Source: JADCRZ01 sp031399065
GTDB lineage: Bacteria; Bacteroidota; Bacteroidia; Chitinophagales; Chitinophagaceae
Direction of reading: 5' to 3'
Assembly: GCA_031399065.1 (NCBI GenBank)
Contig: JANNOM010000077.1
Location: 1-64,000 of the forward strand
Length of the DNA stretch: 64,000 nt
Every line of letters starts with the position of its first letter. Positions within the stretch are counted from its first letter, which is position 1. A program made the translations under genes and the position numbers. Shown here piece after piece: positions 17,393 to 27,547 of this stretch. The notes below the pieces were generated by a model that saw nothing but the letters and a program-made list of their open reading frames with translations, was not told the DNA's origin and did no database searches.

Positions 17393-19729
17393 ATGCAAAC
17401 TTATTTAAGACCGGAACTGCTGAGAATGGACGATATGGAGCAGGAAGAAAAAAGTTTATTTTTTCCAAAACTGGTTGCAAAAATATCCTTATTGTGGCCC
17501 TGGCTTATCCTATCTGTAATCGTATGCCTCCTGGCAGCTTATTGTTACTTTCATTTTTCTTCACCGCGTTATAATATAAGAGCTTCCGTACTGGTACAGG
17601 ATGACAAAAAAGGAACCGCCTTTGCTGAATCTGCTGTATTGCAGGACCTGGGCATGCTGACCGGTAAAAGTAGTGTGGACAATGAAGCGGAGATATTCAA
17701 GAGCCGGGCTCTTATGGAAAAAGTAGTGGAAGAATTGCAACTAAACGTACGATATTTTGTACCGCATAAAATAAGGAAAGGGGAAATATTTTTAAACAGG
17801 CCCGTCAACTTTCGTTTTATTACCAACGATACCGCGGATATTGTTCCGGGTGAATATACCATAGAATTCGATAAGGCAAATTTTACCCACTTCATTTTGT
17901 CCACCGACACAGAAACATATAAAGGACACCTGGGGGATACGATAAAAGTAAAAGACGGGCTGCTGGTAATAAGCGCTGCCAGTGGCTTTAGCAAGTGGCC
18001 GGCCGATCAACCGCTGATTGTTTCGGTTACGCATACTGATAACATCGTTTTACGATATATGTTATCTCTCAATGTGGAGATACCAAACAAACAGGTGAGC
18101 GTGATTTACCTTACCCTAAGTGAACCCGTGCCTCAGAAAGGAGAAGCCATTTTAAAATCGCTGATTAAAGCATATCTCCAGGAAAACGTAAACGATAAAA
18201 ACAGGATCGCAGACAGTACTATCCGGTTTATCGACGACCGGATACAGTTGGTATCCGGCGAACTTACTACTATAGAAAAAAACATTGAAGGCTTCCGGAC
18301 TACCAATAAAATGACGGACATGTCGCAGCAGTCCCATATCTTATTGGAAAACAGCAGTACTTTTATCCGTCAGCAAACCAATTACGAAGTGCAATTATCT
18401 GTAGTGCAATCGCTGAAGCAATTCCTTGCTGATAACAAAAACAATTTACGGGTAGTGCCCTCTTCTCTTATTATGCAGGAGCCGAGTTTTCTCGCTATTA
18501 TCGGGCGTTATAACGAGATGCAGTTGCAAAGAGATAAAATGCTGATGAGTCTTACAGAGGATCACCCTTCCGTTCAAACGATGGATGTACAGCTTCGTAA
18601 CCTGAAAGCGGAATTACTAAGCAGTATAAGTTCTATACAAAATGGTATAGAAGTAAGTATAGAAGAAATAAAAAAAAGGAACGTTGGATTTGATAGGGAA
18701 ATCTTAAAAGTACCTTCTAAAGAAAGGATTTTTCTAGACTACTCCAGGCAACAGGCCATCAAACAGGAACTATACCTGTTTCTGCTTAAAAAGCGCGAAG
18801 AGACAGCTATTTCGAAATCATCAACTGTAGCAAATGCCCGTATCATAGACAAACCAAAGTCGGACGGCTCTCCATTTAAACCAAAGAAAGGAATGATTAT
18901 TCTTGGGGGCCTGCTGGCAGGATTAATAATGCCTTTTGCTTTCAGTTTTGGGAAGGATGCCCTTAACCAGAAAGTGGCTTCCATAAAAGATATTACCGAA
19001 CAAACCCGTTTGCCGGTACTGGCAGAAATTGGGCATAATGACGGGAGTCAATCGGTAGTGGTAGACAACAATTCACGCGGCATAGTTGCGGAACAGTTCC
19101 GCTCCCTCCGCACCAATATCCAGTACTTATTACCTGGAGAAAACGACAAAATCATTCTCGTTACATCCAGCATGGGCGGCGAGGGAAAATCATTCTTGTC
19201 CATTAACCTGGCCAATGTACTGGCACTGGCCGGAAAAAAAGTGATACTGCTGGAGCTTGATCTCAGAAAACCCAAGATCACTAATTACCTTAACCTTAAA
19301 AAATCAGGATTTACGGATTATTGTATATCCAACGGTAAAGACTGGCAGAAATGGGTACAACCGGTAGATAACTTTGAAAACTTTCATGTGCTCTCTTCCG
19401 GGCCTATACCACCCAATCCTACTGAACTTTTAATGCTTCCTAAAACAGGTGAACTGTTCGCCGATCTTAAAAATTATTATGATTTTATTATTATAGATAG
19501 TCCCCCCGCAGGCATAGTGACCGATGCAGAGATAATTGCGTTTAATGCAGATGCTACCTTATTCCTGGTGCGGCTTAATCTTACACTTAAGCAACAGGTC
19601 AGCCAGATCGAACAGCCAAAACTGCTAAAGAACCTGCCCAAACTCAATATTATCGTTAATGATGTGAAGATAAGCAAATCGACCTACGGGTATGGATATG
19701 GATACATCGACGTAAAAGCCAAAAAATAA
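17393..19729 (+). CDS. Wzc-like polysaccharide co-polymerase / tyrosine autokinase
   Basis: The 778-residue inner-membrane protein has a first helix near residues 30-52, a large periplasmic Wzz/GNVR region with coiled coils, and a second helix near 498-520. A cytoplasmic BY-kinase domain follows, with Walker A at SSMGGEGKS (Lys599), a Walker A' segment LLELDLRKP and Walker B FIIIDSPP. The C-terminal tail is tyrosine-rich (YGYGYGYIDV), the usual autophosphorylation cluster, though short. It controls chain length and couples assembly with export through the Wza-like protein encoded just upstream. The next gene, a flippase, starts six bases downstream. Confidence 0.95.
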   Translation: MQTYLRPELLRMDDMEQEEKSLFFPKLVAKISLLWPWLILSVIVCLLAAYCYFHFSSPRYNIRASVLVQDDKKGTAFAESAVLQDLGMLTGKSSVDNEAEIFKSRALMEKVVEELQLNVRYFVPHKIRKGEIFLNRPVNFRFITNDTADIVPGEYTIEFDKANFTHFILSTDTETYKGHLGDTIKVKDGLLVISAASGFSKWPADQPLIVSVTHTDNIVLRYMLSLNVEIPNKQVSVIYLTLSEPVPQKGEAILKSLIKAYLQENVNDKNRIADSTIRFIDDRIQLVSGELTTIEKNIEGFRTTNKMTDMSQQSHILLENSSTFIRQQTNYEVQLSVVQSLKQFLADNKNNLRVVPSSLIMQEPSFLAIIGRYNEMQLQRDKMLMSLTEDHPSVQTMDVQLRNLKAELLSSISSIQNGIEVSIEEIKKRNVGFDREILKVPSKERIFLDYSRQQAIKQELYLFLLKKREETAISKSSTVANARIIDKPKSDGSPFKPKKGMIILGGLLAGLIMPFAFSFGKDALNQKVASIKDITEQTRLPVLAEIGHNDGSQSVVVDNNSRGIVAEQFRSLRTNIQYLLPGENDKIILVTSSMGGEGKSFLSINLANVLALAGKKVILLELDLRKPKITNYLNLKKSGFTDYCISNGKDWQKWVQPVDNFENFHVLSSGPIPPNPTELLMLPKTGELFADLKNYYDFIIIDSPPAGIVTDAEIIAFNADATLFLVRLNLTLKQQVSQIEQPKLLKNLPKLNIIVNDVKISKSTYGYGYGYIDVKAKK

Positions 19730-19735
19730 GGCAGT

Positions 19736-21115
19736 ATGTTTCAAAAATTATCAGATATAAATACATACAAAGCATTTTTTCTGTCCAAGGGCGAATCGCA
19801 TGATTTTACACGAACAATTAAAAAAAATATAGCCGGAGCTTTAGTAATCAAAGGTCTTAACATTCTCATTAACCTGCTTTATGTTCCCCTTCTTATTCAT
19901 TACCTGGATATTGAAAGATACGGAGTGTGGATCGCACTCACATCTTTTCTTGCCTGGTTTCAGTTTTTCGATATCGGTATCGGGAACGGACTAAGAAACA
20001 GTCTGACAAAAGCAATCGTAGCTAAAAATTATGAAAAAGCAAAGGGCCTCATAAGCACCTCTTACCTGGTCGTATTTGCTATATTTATCTCATTGTTGAT
20101 TCTATTTTCGGTATTGACATTTTTTATCGACTGGTCTGGTTTCCTGAATACTTCCTTAATCGGTAACCGCGAGCTACAGTTACTAGCGTTGATAGTTTTT
20201 TCCGGGCTATGCCTGCGTTTTATCGTACAACTGATTCAGCCGGTTCTCTACTCCGTTCAAAAATCGGCATTGAGTTCCGCATTTCCAACGATCGCTAACC
20301 TCATAAGTTTAATTACCATTTACGTTCTGTCTAAAACCGAAAGCAATCCCTTACTTATGGCCGGCATAACCATCAGTATAGCACCGGTACTTACATTTCT
20401 TGTCGGAACGGTTCTTCTATTTAATTCCAACCTGAATTACCTTAAACCCAGTTTGAGGTACGTTAACCGTTCCTTTGGAAAAGAGATAACATCAATAGGT
20501 ATGAAGTTTCTTTTTATACAGATTGCAGCGGTATTGTTAAACTCGAGTGCAAGCCTGATACTTATAAAGCTTTTCGGTGCGAATGAAGTTACGGTATACA
20601 ACATAGCCTACAAATATTTCCAGGTAGCGCTTATCCTCAATGTTATTATTGTAACGCCTTTGTGGTCGGGGTTTGCAGAGTTACTTGCTAAAAGGGACTA
20701 TGAATGGATCAGGAAAGCGTTTAGAAAAATAAACAGGATATCGGTATTTCTTAGCCTGCTGATAATAGTCATGACGATCATTTCTCCCTGGACCTTTAGA
20801 TGGTGGATAGGGGACAGTATTGCAGTTCCTATGGCAGTTACCATTACCATGGCGGTGTATTCTATTCAAATCGTTTTCATATCCGTATATAACATGTTTA
20901 TTAACGGGTCGGGTAAAATTAAGCTTTCAATGTATTTTACCATATTCGAGATTGTCGCTTACCTATCACTCGCATTTATCCTGAGCAGGTATGTTATGGG
21001 GCCGATTGGTGTAATTGTAGCATCCATTATTACCAAGACGTTCACATTCATCCTGCAATATGTACAGGTAAATAAAATACTAAATGAAAAAGCCTATGGA
21101 ATATGGAACGAGTAA
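19736..21115 (+). CDS. Oligosaccharide flippase (Wzx-like, MATE/MOP superfamily)
   Basis: The 459-residue protein consists largely of membrane helices, roughly 12 to 14. The first is preceded by TRTIKKNIAGALVIKGLNILINLLYVPLLI and the conserved ERYGVWIALTSFLAWFQFFDIGIGNGLRN segment. This is typical of polysaccharide flippases that move undecaprenyl-linked repeat units across the inner membrane. It lies between the Wzc-like kinase and the first glycosyltransferase in a tightly packed operon. Substrate specificity cannot be read from sequence. Confidence 0.9.
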   Translation: MFQKLSDINTYKAFFLSKGESHDFTRTIKKNIAGALVIKGLNILINLLYVPLLIHYLDIERYGVWIALTSFLAWFQFFDIGIGNGLRNSLTKAIVAKNYEKAKGLISTSYLVVFAIFISLLILFSVLTFFIDWSGFLNTSLIGNRELQLLALIVFSGLCLRFIVQLIQPVLYSVQKSALSSAFPTIANLISLITIYVLSKTESNPLLMAGITISIAPVLTFLVGTVLLFNSNLNYLKPSLRYVNRSFGKEITSIGMKFLFIQIAAVLLNSSASLILIKLFGANEVTVYNIAYKYFQVALILNVIIVTPLWSGFAELLAKRDYEWIRKAFRKINRISVFLSLLIIVMTIISPWTFRWWIGDSIAVPMAVTITMAVYSIQIVFISVYNMFINGSGKIKLSMYFTIFEIVAYLSLAFILSRYVMGPIGVIVASIITKTFTFILQYVQVNKILNEKAYGIWNE

Positions 21116-21137
21116 ATAAAAATCAATCGGAGCGGAT

Positions 21138-22397
21138 ATGAAGATACTTTGGTTTGCAAATACACCATGTTCTGCATCAGAAATCCTTTTGCCCAACCAG
21201 CAACGGGGTGGATGGCTGAAATCGCTTGAAAATGAAATAGCGATCAGGCCGGGTATTGAGCTGAGCATCGGTTTTTATACAAACAAAACCCTAGATATCT
21301 TCCGGTATAATGATACTACCTATTACCCTATAACCCGTTTCAGTTCCGGATCTGCCTTAAAAAAAGCAATTAAAAGGATAACCGGTACCGGCAACGATGA
21401 GAAAGAAATACCGGTCTTACTTGAAGTTATTGAGAAAGTAAGGCCCGATATAATTCATATACACGGCACGGAGCAGAATTTTGGATTATTGGTTAAACAG
21501 GTAGCTATTCCTTCCGTTGTTTCCATCCAGGGAATTCTATCTCCCTATAATGAAAAATATTATTCAGGTATCCCCGAAAGCATCGTATCCAGGTACGAAA
21601 GCCGGAAGCATAAAATACTGTTTAAATCCTTCGCTACGTCGAAGAGGGATATGGCCGCACATGCGAAAAGAGAAAGGGAGATATTGGCAGCAGCAACAAA
21701 TGTAATCGGGAGAACGGAATGGGACAAGCGGATAACCCGAATTTTGGCACCCCGCAGTACCTATTACAACAATAACGAAATGCTGAGGACAGCCTTTTAT
21801 AATATTGCCTGGCAAAAAACAAAATTTAACAAAACGATCCGGATAGTTACTATTTCCAGCAACGGGCTGTTTAAAGGATTTGAATCTGTCGTTAAAACTG
21901 CTGAAGTACTAAATACTTATAAAGGTATTCGCTTCGAATGGATAATTATTGGTATCAACGAGTATGACAGCATCGTTCAAATAGTAAAAAAATGGCTGCG
22001 GGCGGATCTTTCAGCACTAAATATTGAGCTTCTGGGTACTAAAACTCAGGAGGAGATAACTAAGTTATTACAGGAGGCCGATATATACTGCCAGGTTAGT
22101 CACATCGAGAATAGTCCTAACAGCCTGTGTGAGGCCATGCTCATGGGAATGCCTGTTATAGCGACCCATGCAGGTGGTACCTCCACTATGATGGAGGACC
22201 GGAAAGAAGGCGTATTGATACAGGAAGGCGACGCCTATTCAATGGCAGGTGCCATAGTTGAATTAGCCGAAAATTTTCCTCTGGCTGCTGCTTATGGAGC
22301 GCATGCAAGACAAAAAGCGTTGGTTCGACACGATAAGAAAGAGATAGCAGACGGACTTATTCATATATACCAGTCCATTATTAAATTAAACAACTAA
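21138..22397 (+). CDS. Glycosyltransferase, GT4-like
   Basis: The 419-residue cytoplasmic protein has a GT-B layout. The C-terminal half contains LLQEADIYCQVSHIENSPNSL and CEAMLMGMPVIATHAGGTSTM, the acidic and glycine-rich features of family 4 transferases. It should add one sugar to the lipid-linked repeat unit. Donor and acceptor are unknown. It sits between the flippase and the polymerase genes with short gaps of 22 and 15 bases. Confidence 0.88.
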   Translation: MKILWFANTPCSASEILLPNQQRGGWLKSLENEIAIRPGIELSIGFYTNKTLDIFRYNDTTYYPITRFSSGSALKKAIKRITGTGNDEKEIPVLLEVIEKVRPDIIHIHGTEQNFGLLVKQVAIPSVVSIQGILSPYNEKYYSGIPESIVSRYESRKHKILFKSFATSKRDMAAHAKREREILAAATNVIGRTEWDKRITRILAPRSTYYNNNEMLRTAFYNIAWQKTKFNKTIRIVTISSNGLFKGFESVVKTAEVLNTYKGIRFEWIIIGINEYDSIVQIVKKWLRADLSALNIELLGTKTQEEITKLLQEADIYCQVSHIENSPNSLCEAMLMGMPVIATHAGGTSTMMEDRKEGVLIQEGDAYSMAGAIVELAENFPLAAAYGAHARQKALVRHDKKEIADGLIHIYQSIIKLNN

Positions 22398-22412
22398 TTA
22401 TACCGAACATAA

Positions 22413-23969
22413 ATGAACAGCCCCATAGATTTTCTTCATATAAGAAAGCTCGCAAAGTACCTGGTACTGTTTGCAGCTATTTTATTGGGAGGATTTATAG
22501 CGAAAGATTTGTTTGCCGTATTGATTGTTGCCATTCTTGCCTACTTTATTATAACCAATAAATTTTTTCGTTCCATTGAAACCTGGCTGATCTGGTCTTT
22601 TTTATATGGCTTCTATAGCGGTCAGGGGTATTTTACCAACGATTTCATTTCTAAATATCTTGCCAAGCCATCCTTCCTGCTGTTTGTCATCTTTTTATTT
22701 TTCTATAATACGATATCTAAAAGTTTAAAAGCGGCGGATTTTTTCACCGTTTGGTTATGCTTTTTGGGTCTTTCCCTTATCGGCTTGTTTTATCATGCGC
22801 AACCCCCTTTTGTTATCATTACTATCAGTTCGTTTTTCCTGATCTACCTTTTGTTCAGGAGTAAACGGCTTGATTCTAAACAATGCATCTGCCTGTTAAA
22901 CTTATTTGTAGCCGTCGCCATTCTTCAGACTATCATTTGTGTGATGCAGGTTTCCCAACTGATTCCTCCACCTTCTAAAATGATGGATGATGGTAACGGT
23001 GGACAGTTTGAATGGATTGCTGGCCTGGACGATGTGGCATGTGGCACGTTCGGCCCTGTGGCGGCGCATCTGGTATCCTGGTATCAGTCGCTGATCGTTC
23101 TTTTCTGTATTCTCGTTTGGTCGGTATGCAGGAAAACAAAATACCTGGTTTTAGTAATTATCATACTGGCCCAGTTTGCCACGGTAGATTCTAAAACCAT
23201 AATGGGTGTAATGGTCCTGATGATGTTATATCTTTTATATTATATCAATAAGCACCGGATAAAATTCCGGCTTAATATCAGGAAAGTATTGGGTATTGCA
23301 TTTACAGCCGTTATCATGGGAGTGGTGCTTTTACAGGCTTGGGATTTTTACTATAAATACCAGAATGCTTCCGGTGGTGCTGAATCGAGGCCCGACCTAA
23401 ATACCGTGTACAAAAAAGAAGTAGTCCGGTCTGGAAACCTGATGCTGGATAATTTTTCGGATTGGGGTAAATTCCAGGGATTCCGCTATGTGCTGGAGGA
23501 TTTTTTATACGAAGATCCTTTGGAAGTTATCTGGGGTTACGGATTGCAGGGGTATACGTACAATGGGAAAAGAAGCTTTATTGAAAATAAAGACACCCCG
23601 TTTATGCAGTTAAATAATTTTACCCGGAGCCGGTCCGGGTTGATACAATACTTTGCTCAAACAGGACTAGTAGGTATGATATTGTTATTTCTGTCCCTTA
23701 TCCTATGGAGCAGATATAATATAAAAAGAAAAAATATTAACGAAATAGATCTGATCATCAACAGCCTCATAAAGATATTTCTGCCGTTTACCCTGTTATG
23801 TGCCTTCATTTACAGCGTGTCGCTTACAGGCATTACGGTAATCGGCTTCGCCGCCATGATTGGGTTGTTGAAAAAGTATTCCGAAATAGTCAACAGGAAA
23901 AGAGCATTGCTGGCTTATAAAGCTGAATATGGGCAAAATCTAAATAATTTAAAAGAAATACCGTTATAA
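22413..23969 (+). CDS. Wzy-like O-antigen/exopolysaccharide polymerase
   Basis: The 518-residue protein is predicted to have around ten or more membrane helices and a long periplasmic loop before the last group of helices (around residues 320-410). This is the topology of O-antigen polymerases and ligases. Position supports a polymerase: flippase, kinase and export genes are in the same operon. No conserved catalytic motif is clear enough to separate Wzy from WaaL by sequence alone; context favours Wzy. Confidence 0.8.
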   Translation: MNSPIDFLHIRKLAKYLVLFAAILLGGFIAKDLFAVLIVAILAYFIITNKFFRSIETWLIWSFLYGFYSGQGYFTNDFISKYLAKPSFLLFVIFLFFYNTISKSLKAADFFTVWLCFLGLSLIGLFYHAQPPFVIITISSFFLIYLLFRSKRLDSKQCICLLNLFVAVAILQTIICVMQVSQLIPPPSKMMDDGNGGQFEWIAGLDDVACGTFGPVAAHLVSWYQSLIVLFCILVWSVCRKTKYLVLVIIILAQFATVDSKTIMGVMVLMMLYLLYYINKHRIKFRLNIRKVLGIAFTAVIMGVVLLQAWDFYYKYQNASGGAESRPDLNTVYKKEVVRSGNLMLDNFSDWGKFQGFRYVLEDFLYEDPLEVIWGYGLQGYTYNGKRSFIENKDTPFMQLNNFTRSRSGLIQYFAQTGLVGMILLFLSLILWSRYNIKRKNINEIDLIINSLIKIFLPFTLLCAFIYSVSLTGITVIGFAAMIGLLKKYSEIVNRKRALLAYKAEYGQNLNNLKEIPL

Positions 23970-23988
23970 AAAGGTTATAAAAGAGGAA

Positions 23989-24612
23989 ATGGCCCGCACT
24001 ATACGCATCATATATAAAATATTCAGGCAATCCTATTATGCAATAGCCGTAAAGCTGTCCAAAGTATTGACCAGCCTGAAGTTTATAGCAAATGGAGTAG
24101 AATATAAACCCGATTTCTTATCGAGGGGAGTTCCTTTCATGAACGTGAATCTTAAGGGTAAATTGACTATAGGCAGCTCATTTAAAATGAACAATGGGGA
24201 TTACAATACGATCGGCAGACAGCAACCCTGTTACTTTATAGTAAAAGAAGGAGCTGAATTAAATATTGGAAACAATGTCGGGATAAGCTGCACGGCCATT
24301 TTTTGTACAACGAAAATAACAATCGGCAACAATGTAAGAATCGGAGGAAATTGTGTTATTTACGATACGGATTTTCACGATCTGGATACGGAAAACAGGA
24401 TAAGTAAAAAAGAAGATAAATCCTTTATAATATCCAGACCAGTCACAATCGAGGAGAATGTATTCATTGGCGCCCATTCCACTATATTGAAAGGAGTGGT
24501 TATAGGAAAAGACTCGATCATCGGTGCCGCATCGGTGGTAACCAAGAGCATTCCGCCCAATGAAATATGGGCAGGGAACCCTGCCCGGTTTATTAGAAAT
24601 AAACATGCATAA
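23989..24612 (+). CDS. Hexapeptide-repeat acyltransferase (left-handed beta-helix)
   Basis: The 207-residue protein has repeated hexapeptide units (LNIGNNVGISCTAIFC, ITIGNNVRIGGNCVIY, VTIEENVFIGAHSTIL, VVIGKDSIIGAASVV) and the usual ending NEIWAGNPARFI. The TDFHDLD segment contains the histidine typical of the active site. It probably O-acetylates a sugar of the repeat unit using acetyl-CoA. It is clearly related to the acyltransferase at 27544-28116 in the same locus. Confidence 0.9.
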   Translation: MARTIRIIYKIFRQSYYAIAVKLSKVLTSLKFIANGVEYKPDFLSRGVPFMNVNLKGKLTIGSSFKMNNGDYNTIGRQQPCYFIVKEGAELNIGNNVGISCTAIFCTTKITIGNNVRIGGNCVIYDTDFHDLDTENRISKKEDKSFIISRPVTIEENVFIGAHSTILKGVVIGKDSIIGAASVVTKSIPPNEIWAGNPARFIRNKHA

Positions 24613-24636
24613 AATGATTCATTTAAACTAATCAAA

Positions 24637-25827
24637 ATGAATGTAATCATTTACGAACCGGAAATATCAGGCCACCATAAGGAGTACCTGCAACACATAT
24701 TCAACCATTTTGATATGGTGAGTGGAAATGGCACCCGCATCCACTTTATCGTTCATCCCAAATTTGATGCGGAAAAAGAAGTTCCCGGCCATTTACGAAT
24801 TAATAAAAGCTTATTTATTCATAACCTTTCGGAAGAAGAAACATACTGGAAGAATCAGTCCAATAACCATATAGTAAGATCTGAAAGAGAGTGGTCCATA
24901 CTTGAAAAGTTTTGCAAAAAACTAAATGTCACGAAAGTATTTATCAACTCCATCAATATTTTCCAATATGCGCTGGGTACCGGCAAGGCGATATCATCCG
25001 GAATTGAAATATCGGGAATCCTTTTTATGCCTTATTACAGGATCGATACAACGGGAACATTATACCAGAAATTGAATGGATCTCTTGAAAGAATCAAGAA
25101 ATACGTTAAGTTGAAATGGATGCTACGAAATCCAAATATCAAAAATGTATTTATTCTTAATGATGAAAAAGCAACCCAGGCCCTAAATAAAGCATTTCGT
25201 TCAGGGAATAAGTTTAAGGTTTTACCTGACCCGGTATTTATCTATGAGGATAAACAGCATACATTTGAGTTAAGAAAAAAGTATGGCATACCACCGGAAA
25301 ATAAAATAGCCCTTCTTTTCGGTGCGCTCCGCGCCGGCAAAGGTGTTGGAGAAACACTCCGGTTTTTCGAAACCGATGATAATTTACCTGTTACGCTCCT
25401 CGTAATTGGAAAAGCATACAAAAATATCGAGAACAGCATGCTATCGAGAATACAAGCTATGCAATTAAAAGGGAAATCAGTTGTCGTGGATAACAGGTAT
25501 GTAGAGAGTCATGAGATATACTCCATCTTTAAAGGCAGCGATATGGTGATGTTACTGTATACACAACCGGAAGGATCAAGCGGAGTACTTGGCCATGCCG
25601 CTTATCACAATAAATTTATCATTTCCACCGGGAAGGGATTACTGGGAGATATGGTAAATAAATACGGGCTGGGACAAACTGTGGATATCAATAATACAAA
25701 AGAAGTTATGGGTGCAGTAAAAAAAGCAATGAAAGAAGAAAAGCGTATAAACAGATCCATCGATTATTGCTCGGTCAATAGCCCTGAAAAATTTGCCAGG
25801 ACTGTCACCGGGGTGATTACAAATTGA
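24637..25827 (+). CDS. Glycosyltransferase, GT-B type
   Basis: The 396-residue protein starts with VIIYEPEISGHHKEYLQHI. Its second Rossmann-like half contains ALLFGALRAGKGVGETLRFF and SDMVMLLYTQPEGSSGVLGHAA. This matches GT4-like enzymes in fold, though the nucleotide-binding motif is divergent. It is likely a sugar transferase of the exopolysaccharide repeat unit. It follows the acyltransferase by 24 bases and precedes another transferase by four bases. Confidence 0.82.
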   Translation: MNVIIYEPEISGHHKEYLQHIFNHFDMVSGNGTRIHFIVHPKFDAEKEVPGHLRINKSLFIHNLSEEETYWKNQSNNHIVRSEREWSILEKFCKKLNVTKVFINSINIFQYALGTGKAISSGIEISGILFMPYYRIDTTGTLYQKLNGSLERIKKYVKLKWMLRNPNIKNVFILNDEKATQALNKAFRSGNKFKVLPDPVFIYEDKQHTFELRKKYGIPPENKIALLFGALRAGKGVGETLRFFETDDNLPVTLLVIGKAYKNIENSMLSRIQAMQLKGKSVVVDNRYVESHEIYSIFKGSDMVMLLYTQPEGSSGVLGHAAYHNKFIISTGKGLLGDMVNKYGLGQTVDINNTKEVMGAVKKAMKEEKRINRSIDYCSVNSPEKFARTVTGVITN

Positions 25828-25831
25828 AAGC

Positions 25832-26968
25832 ATGAAAGTAAAAGTGGCGATAATATATAAGATCTTCAATAATTACAGGAAACCTGTTTTCGATCTTTTA
25901 TCGTCAAAAACAGACCTTATTGTATTACATTCCGCAGACAATTCGGGCATCAAAAATGAAACTGCCGCCTACAGCATAAAAGTTCCCAATTTTTTTTACG
26001 GAAAAAAAAATACGCAGGTTTGGCTTTTCGTCGAAAAATATTTGTGGAAACTCAGGCCCGATGTAGTGATCCATGAATTTAATCCTAGTATACTTTCACT
26101 TCATACCAGTTATTTGTATTGCAGGCTATTGCGGAAAAAATTTATTGTATGGGGACATGGATATAATAAACATTCGAAATTTAATATAAACTCATTTAAA
26201 ATAAAGTTCCGGTTTTTCTACCTTAGAAAAGCGGATGCGGTACTTTTATACAGCCAGGCAGATAAAGTTTTCTTTTCGGAATACCTGCCCGTTGAAAAGC
26301 TATTTGTAGCGCAGAATACACTGGATACAAACCTGCTAAAGCAATACCGGTCGGAGTTTGAGTCAAAAGGCAAAACACGTTTAAAAGAAGTACTGAACTA
26401 TAAACACACGTATAACATCATTTATATTGGAAGAATAATCCAGGGCAAACGACCGGACATACTGACGGATTTATGTTCCTTGCTGGTTAACGTCTATAAA
26501 CTAGATATCGGTTTCCAGATAATAGGATCCGGACCTTTTTTAAATGAAGTGATTGCCCAGGCAAAAGAGAAGAACGTACAGGACAGGTTCTTTTTTCATG
26601 GAGAGATTCATGATGACTATATTTCCGGTAAACATTTATTTGCGTCGGATATTTTTGTAATGCCAGGCTACCTGGGACTTTCCATCAATCACGCCATGTG
26701 CTTTGATTGCCCGGTTGTATCGTTCAAAGAAGGCGGAAAAGGGCCCTTTCACAGTCCTGAGGTGGAATATGTAATACCGCATAAAACGGGATACCTGGCT
26801 GATAGCTGGAATCTGGAGGATATGGCAAATTGGATCAACACATATCTTACATCCGGGGATATGAAAAAAGAAATGCATAAAGAAATAAGGAAGTCGGTCG
26901 ATACGGTTTTCCCGATAGAAAAAATGGTGGATGGAATTTACGATGCAGTAACGTATACAATGAAGTAA
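25832..26968 (+). CDS. Glycosyltransferase family 4-like protein
   Basis: The 378-residue GT-B protein contains NIIYIGRIIQGKRPDILTDL at the start of the C-terminal domain. SDIFVMPGYLGLSINHAMCF and CPVVSFKEGGKGPFHSPEVE replace the usual E-x7-E region, fitting a divergent family 4 transferase. It likely adds a sugar in the cytoplasmic stage of repeat-unit assembly. The gene is packed four bases after its neighbour and seven before the next acyltransferase. Confidence 0.85.
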   Translation: MKVKVAIIYKIFNNYRKPVFDLLSSKTDLIVLHSADNSGIKNETAAYSIKVPNFFYGKKNTQVWLFVEKYLWKLRPDVVIHEFNPSILSLHTSYLYCRLLRKKFIVWGHGYNKHSKFNINSFKIKFRFFYLRKADAVLLYSQADKVFFSEYLPVEKLFVAQNTLDTNLLKQYRSEFESKGKTRLKEVLNYKHTYNIIYIGRIIQGKRPDILTDLCSLLVNVYKLDIGFQIIGSGPFLNEVIAQAKEKNVQDRFFFHGEIHDDYISGKHLFASDIFVMPGYLGLSINHAMCFDCPVVSFKEGGKGPFHSPEVEYVIPHKTGYLADSWNLEDMANWINTYLTSGDMKKEMHKEIRKSVDTVFPIEKMVDGIYDAVTYTMK

Positions 26969-26974
26969 CCGGTT

Positions 26975-27547
26975 ATGGCATATAAACATAGAAGTAATAT
27001 AATAGTAAGATGCAGGGATTGGTACCTCACTACCGTTAAATGGAGAAAGTACCAGTTCGGCGCGCATTTTCATGCCGGTCGCAATGTAAGTTTATGGGCA
27101 AGGAAGCAGATAAAAATTGGCGACTATTGTTACCTTGGGGCAAACACCAGGATACAGTGCGATACGATTATGGGGCATTATGTATTTACTGCAAATAACG
27201 TGGCTTTTGTAGGTAAGTACGATCATCATTACCAGGAACCCGGTAAACCTATGTTGCTATCATCCCGGATTAAAGACGATGATTACAACTGGAAGGGAAC
27301 CGACTCTGCTATCATCATTGAGGATGATGTGTGGATAGGGTATGGAGCTATTTTGATGAGCGGTATTCGCATAGGAACCGGTAGCATTATAGCTTCCGGA
27401 GCTTTGGTTACGAAAGACGTGGAGTCCTTTTCCATTTATGGTGGTACACCTGCCGTAAAGATCGGCGATCGGTTTTGCAGCATGGAAGACCTGGAAAAAC
27501 ATAAACAAGTGTACAGGGAAAATTATAAAACAAGTGAACCTCTATGA
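26975..27547 (+). CDS. Hexapeptide-repeat acyltransferase
   Basis: The 190-residue protein has left-handed beta-helix repeats (IKIGDYCYLGANTRIQC, IIIEDDVWIGYGAILMSG, IRIGTGSIIASGALVT) and ends YGGTPAVKIGDRF, like WbbJ/maltose acetyltransferase-type enzymes. The GKYDHHY segment probably carries the catalytic histidine. It likely acetylates a repeat-unit sugar. Its stop overlaps the start of the next acyltransferase by four bases, indicating translational coupling. Confidence 0.88.
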   Translation: MAYKHRSNIIVRCRDWYLTTVKWRKYQFGAHFHAGRNVSLWARKQIKIGDYCYLGANTRIQCDTIMGHYVFTANNVAFVGKYDHHYQEPGKPMLLSSRIKDDDYNWKGTDSAIIIEDDVWIGYGAILMSGIRIGTGSIIASGALVTKDVESFSIYGGTPAVKIGDRFCSMEDLEKHKQVYRENYKTSEPL

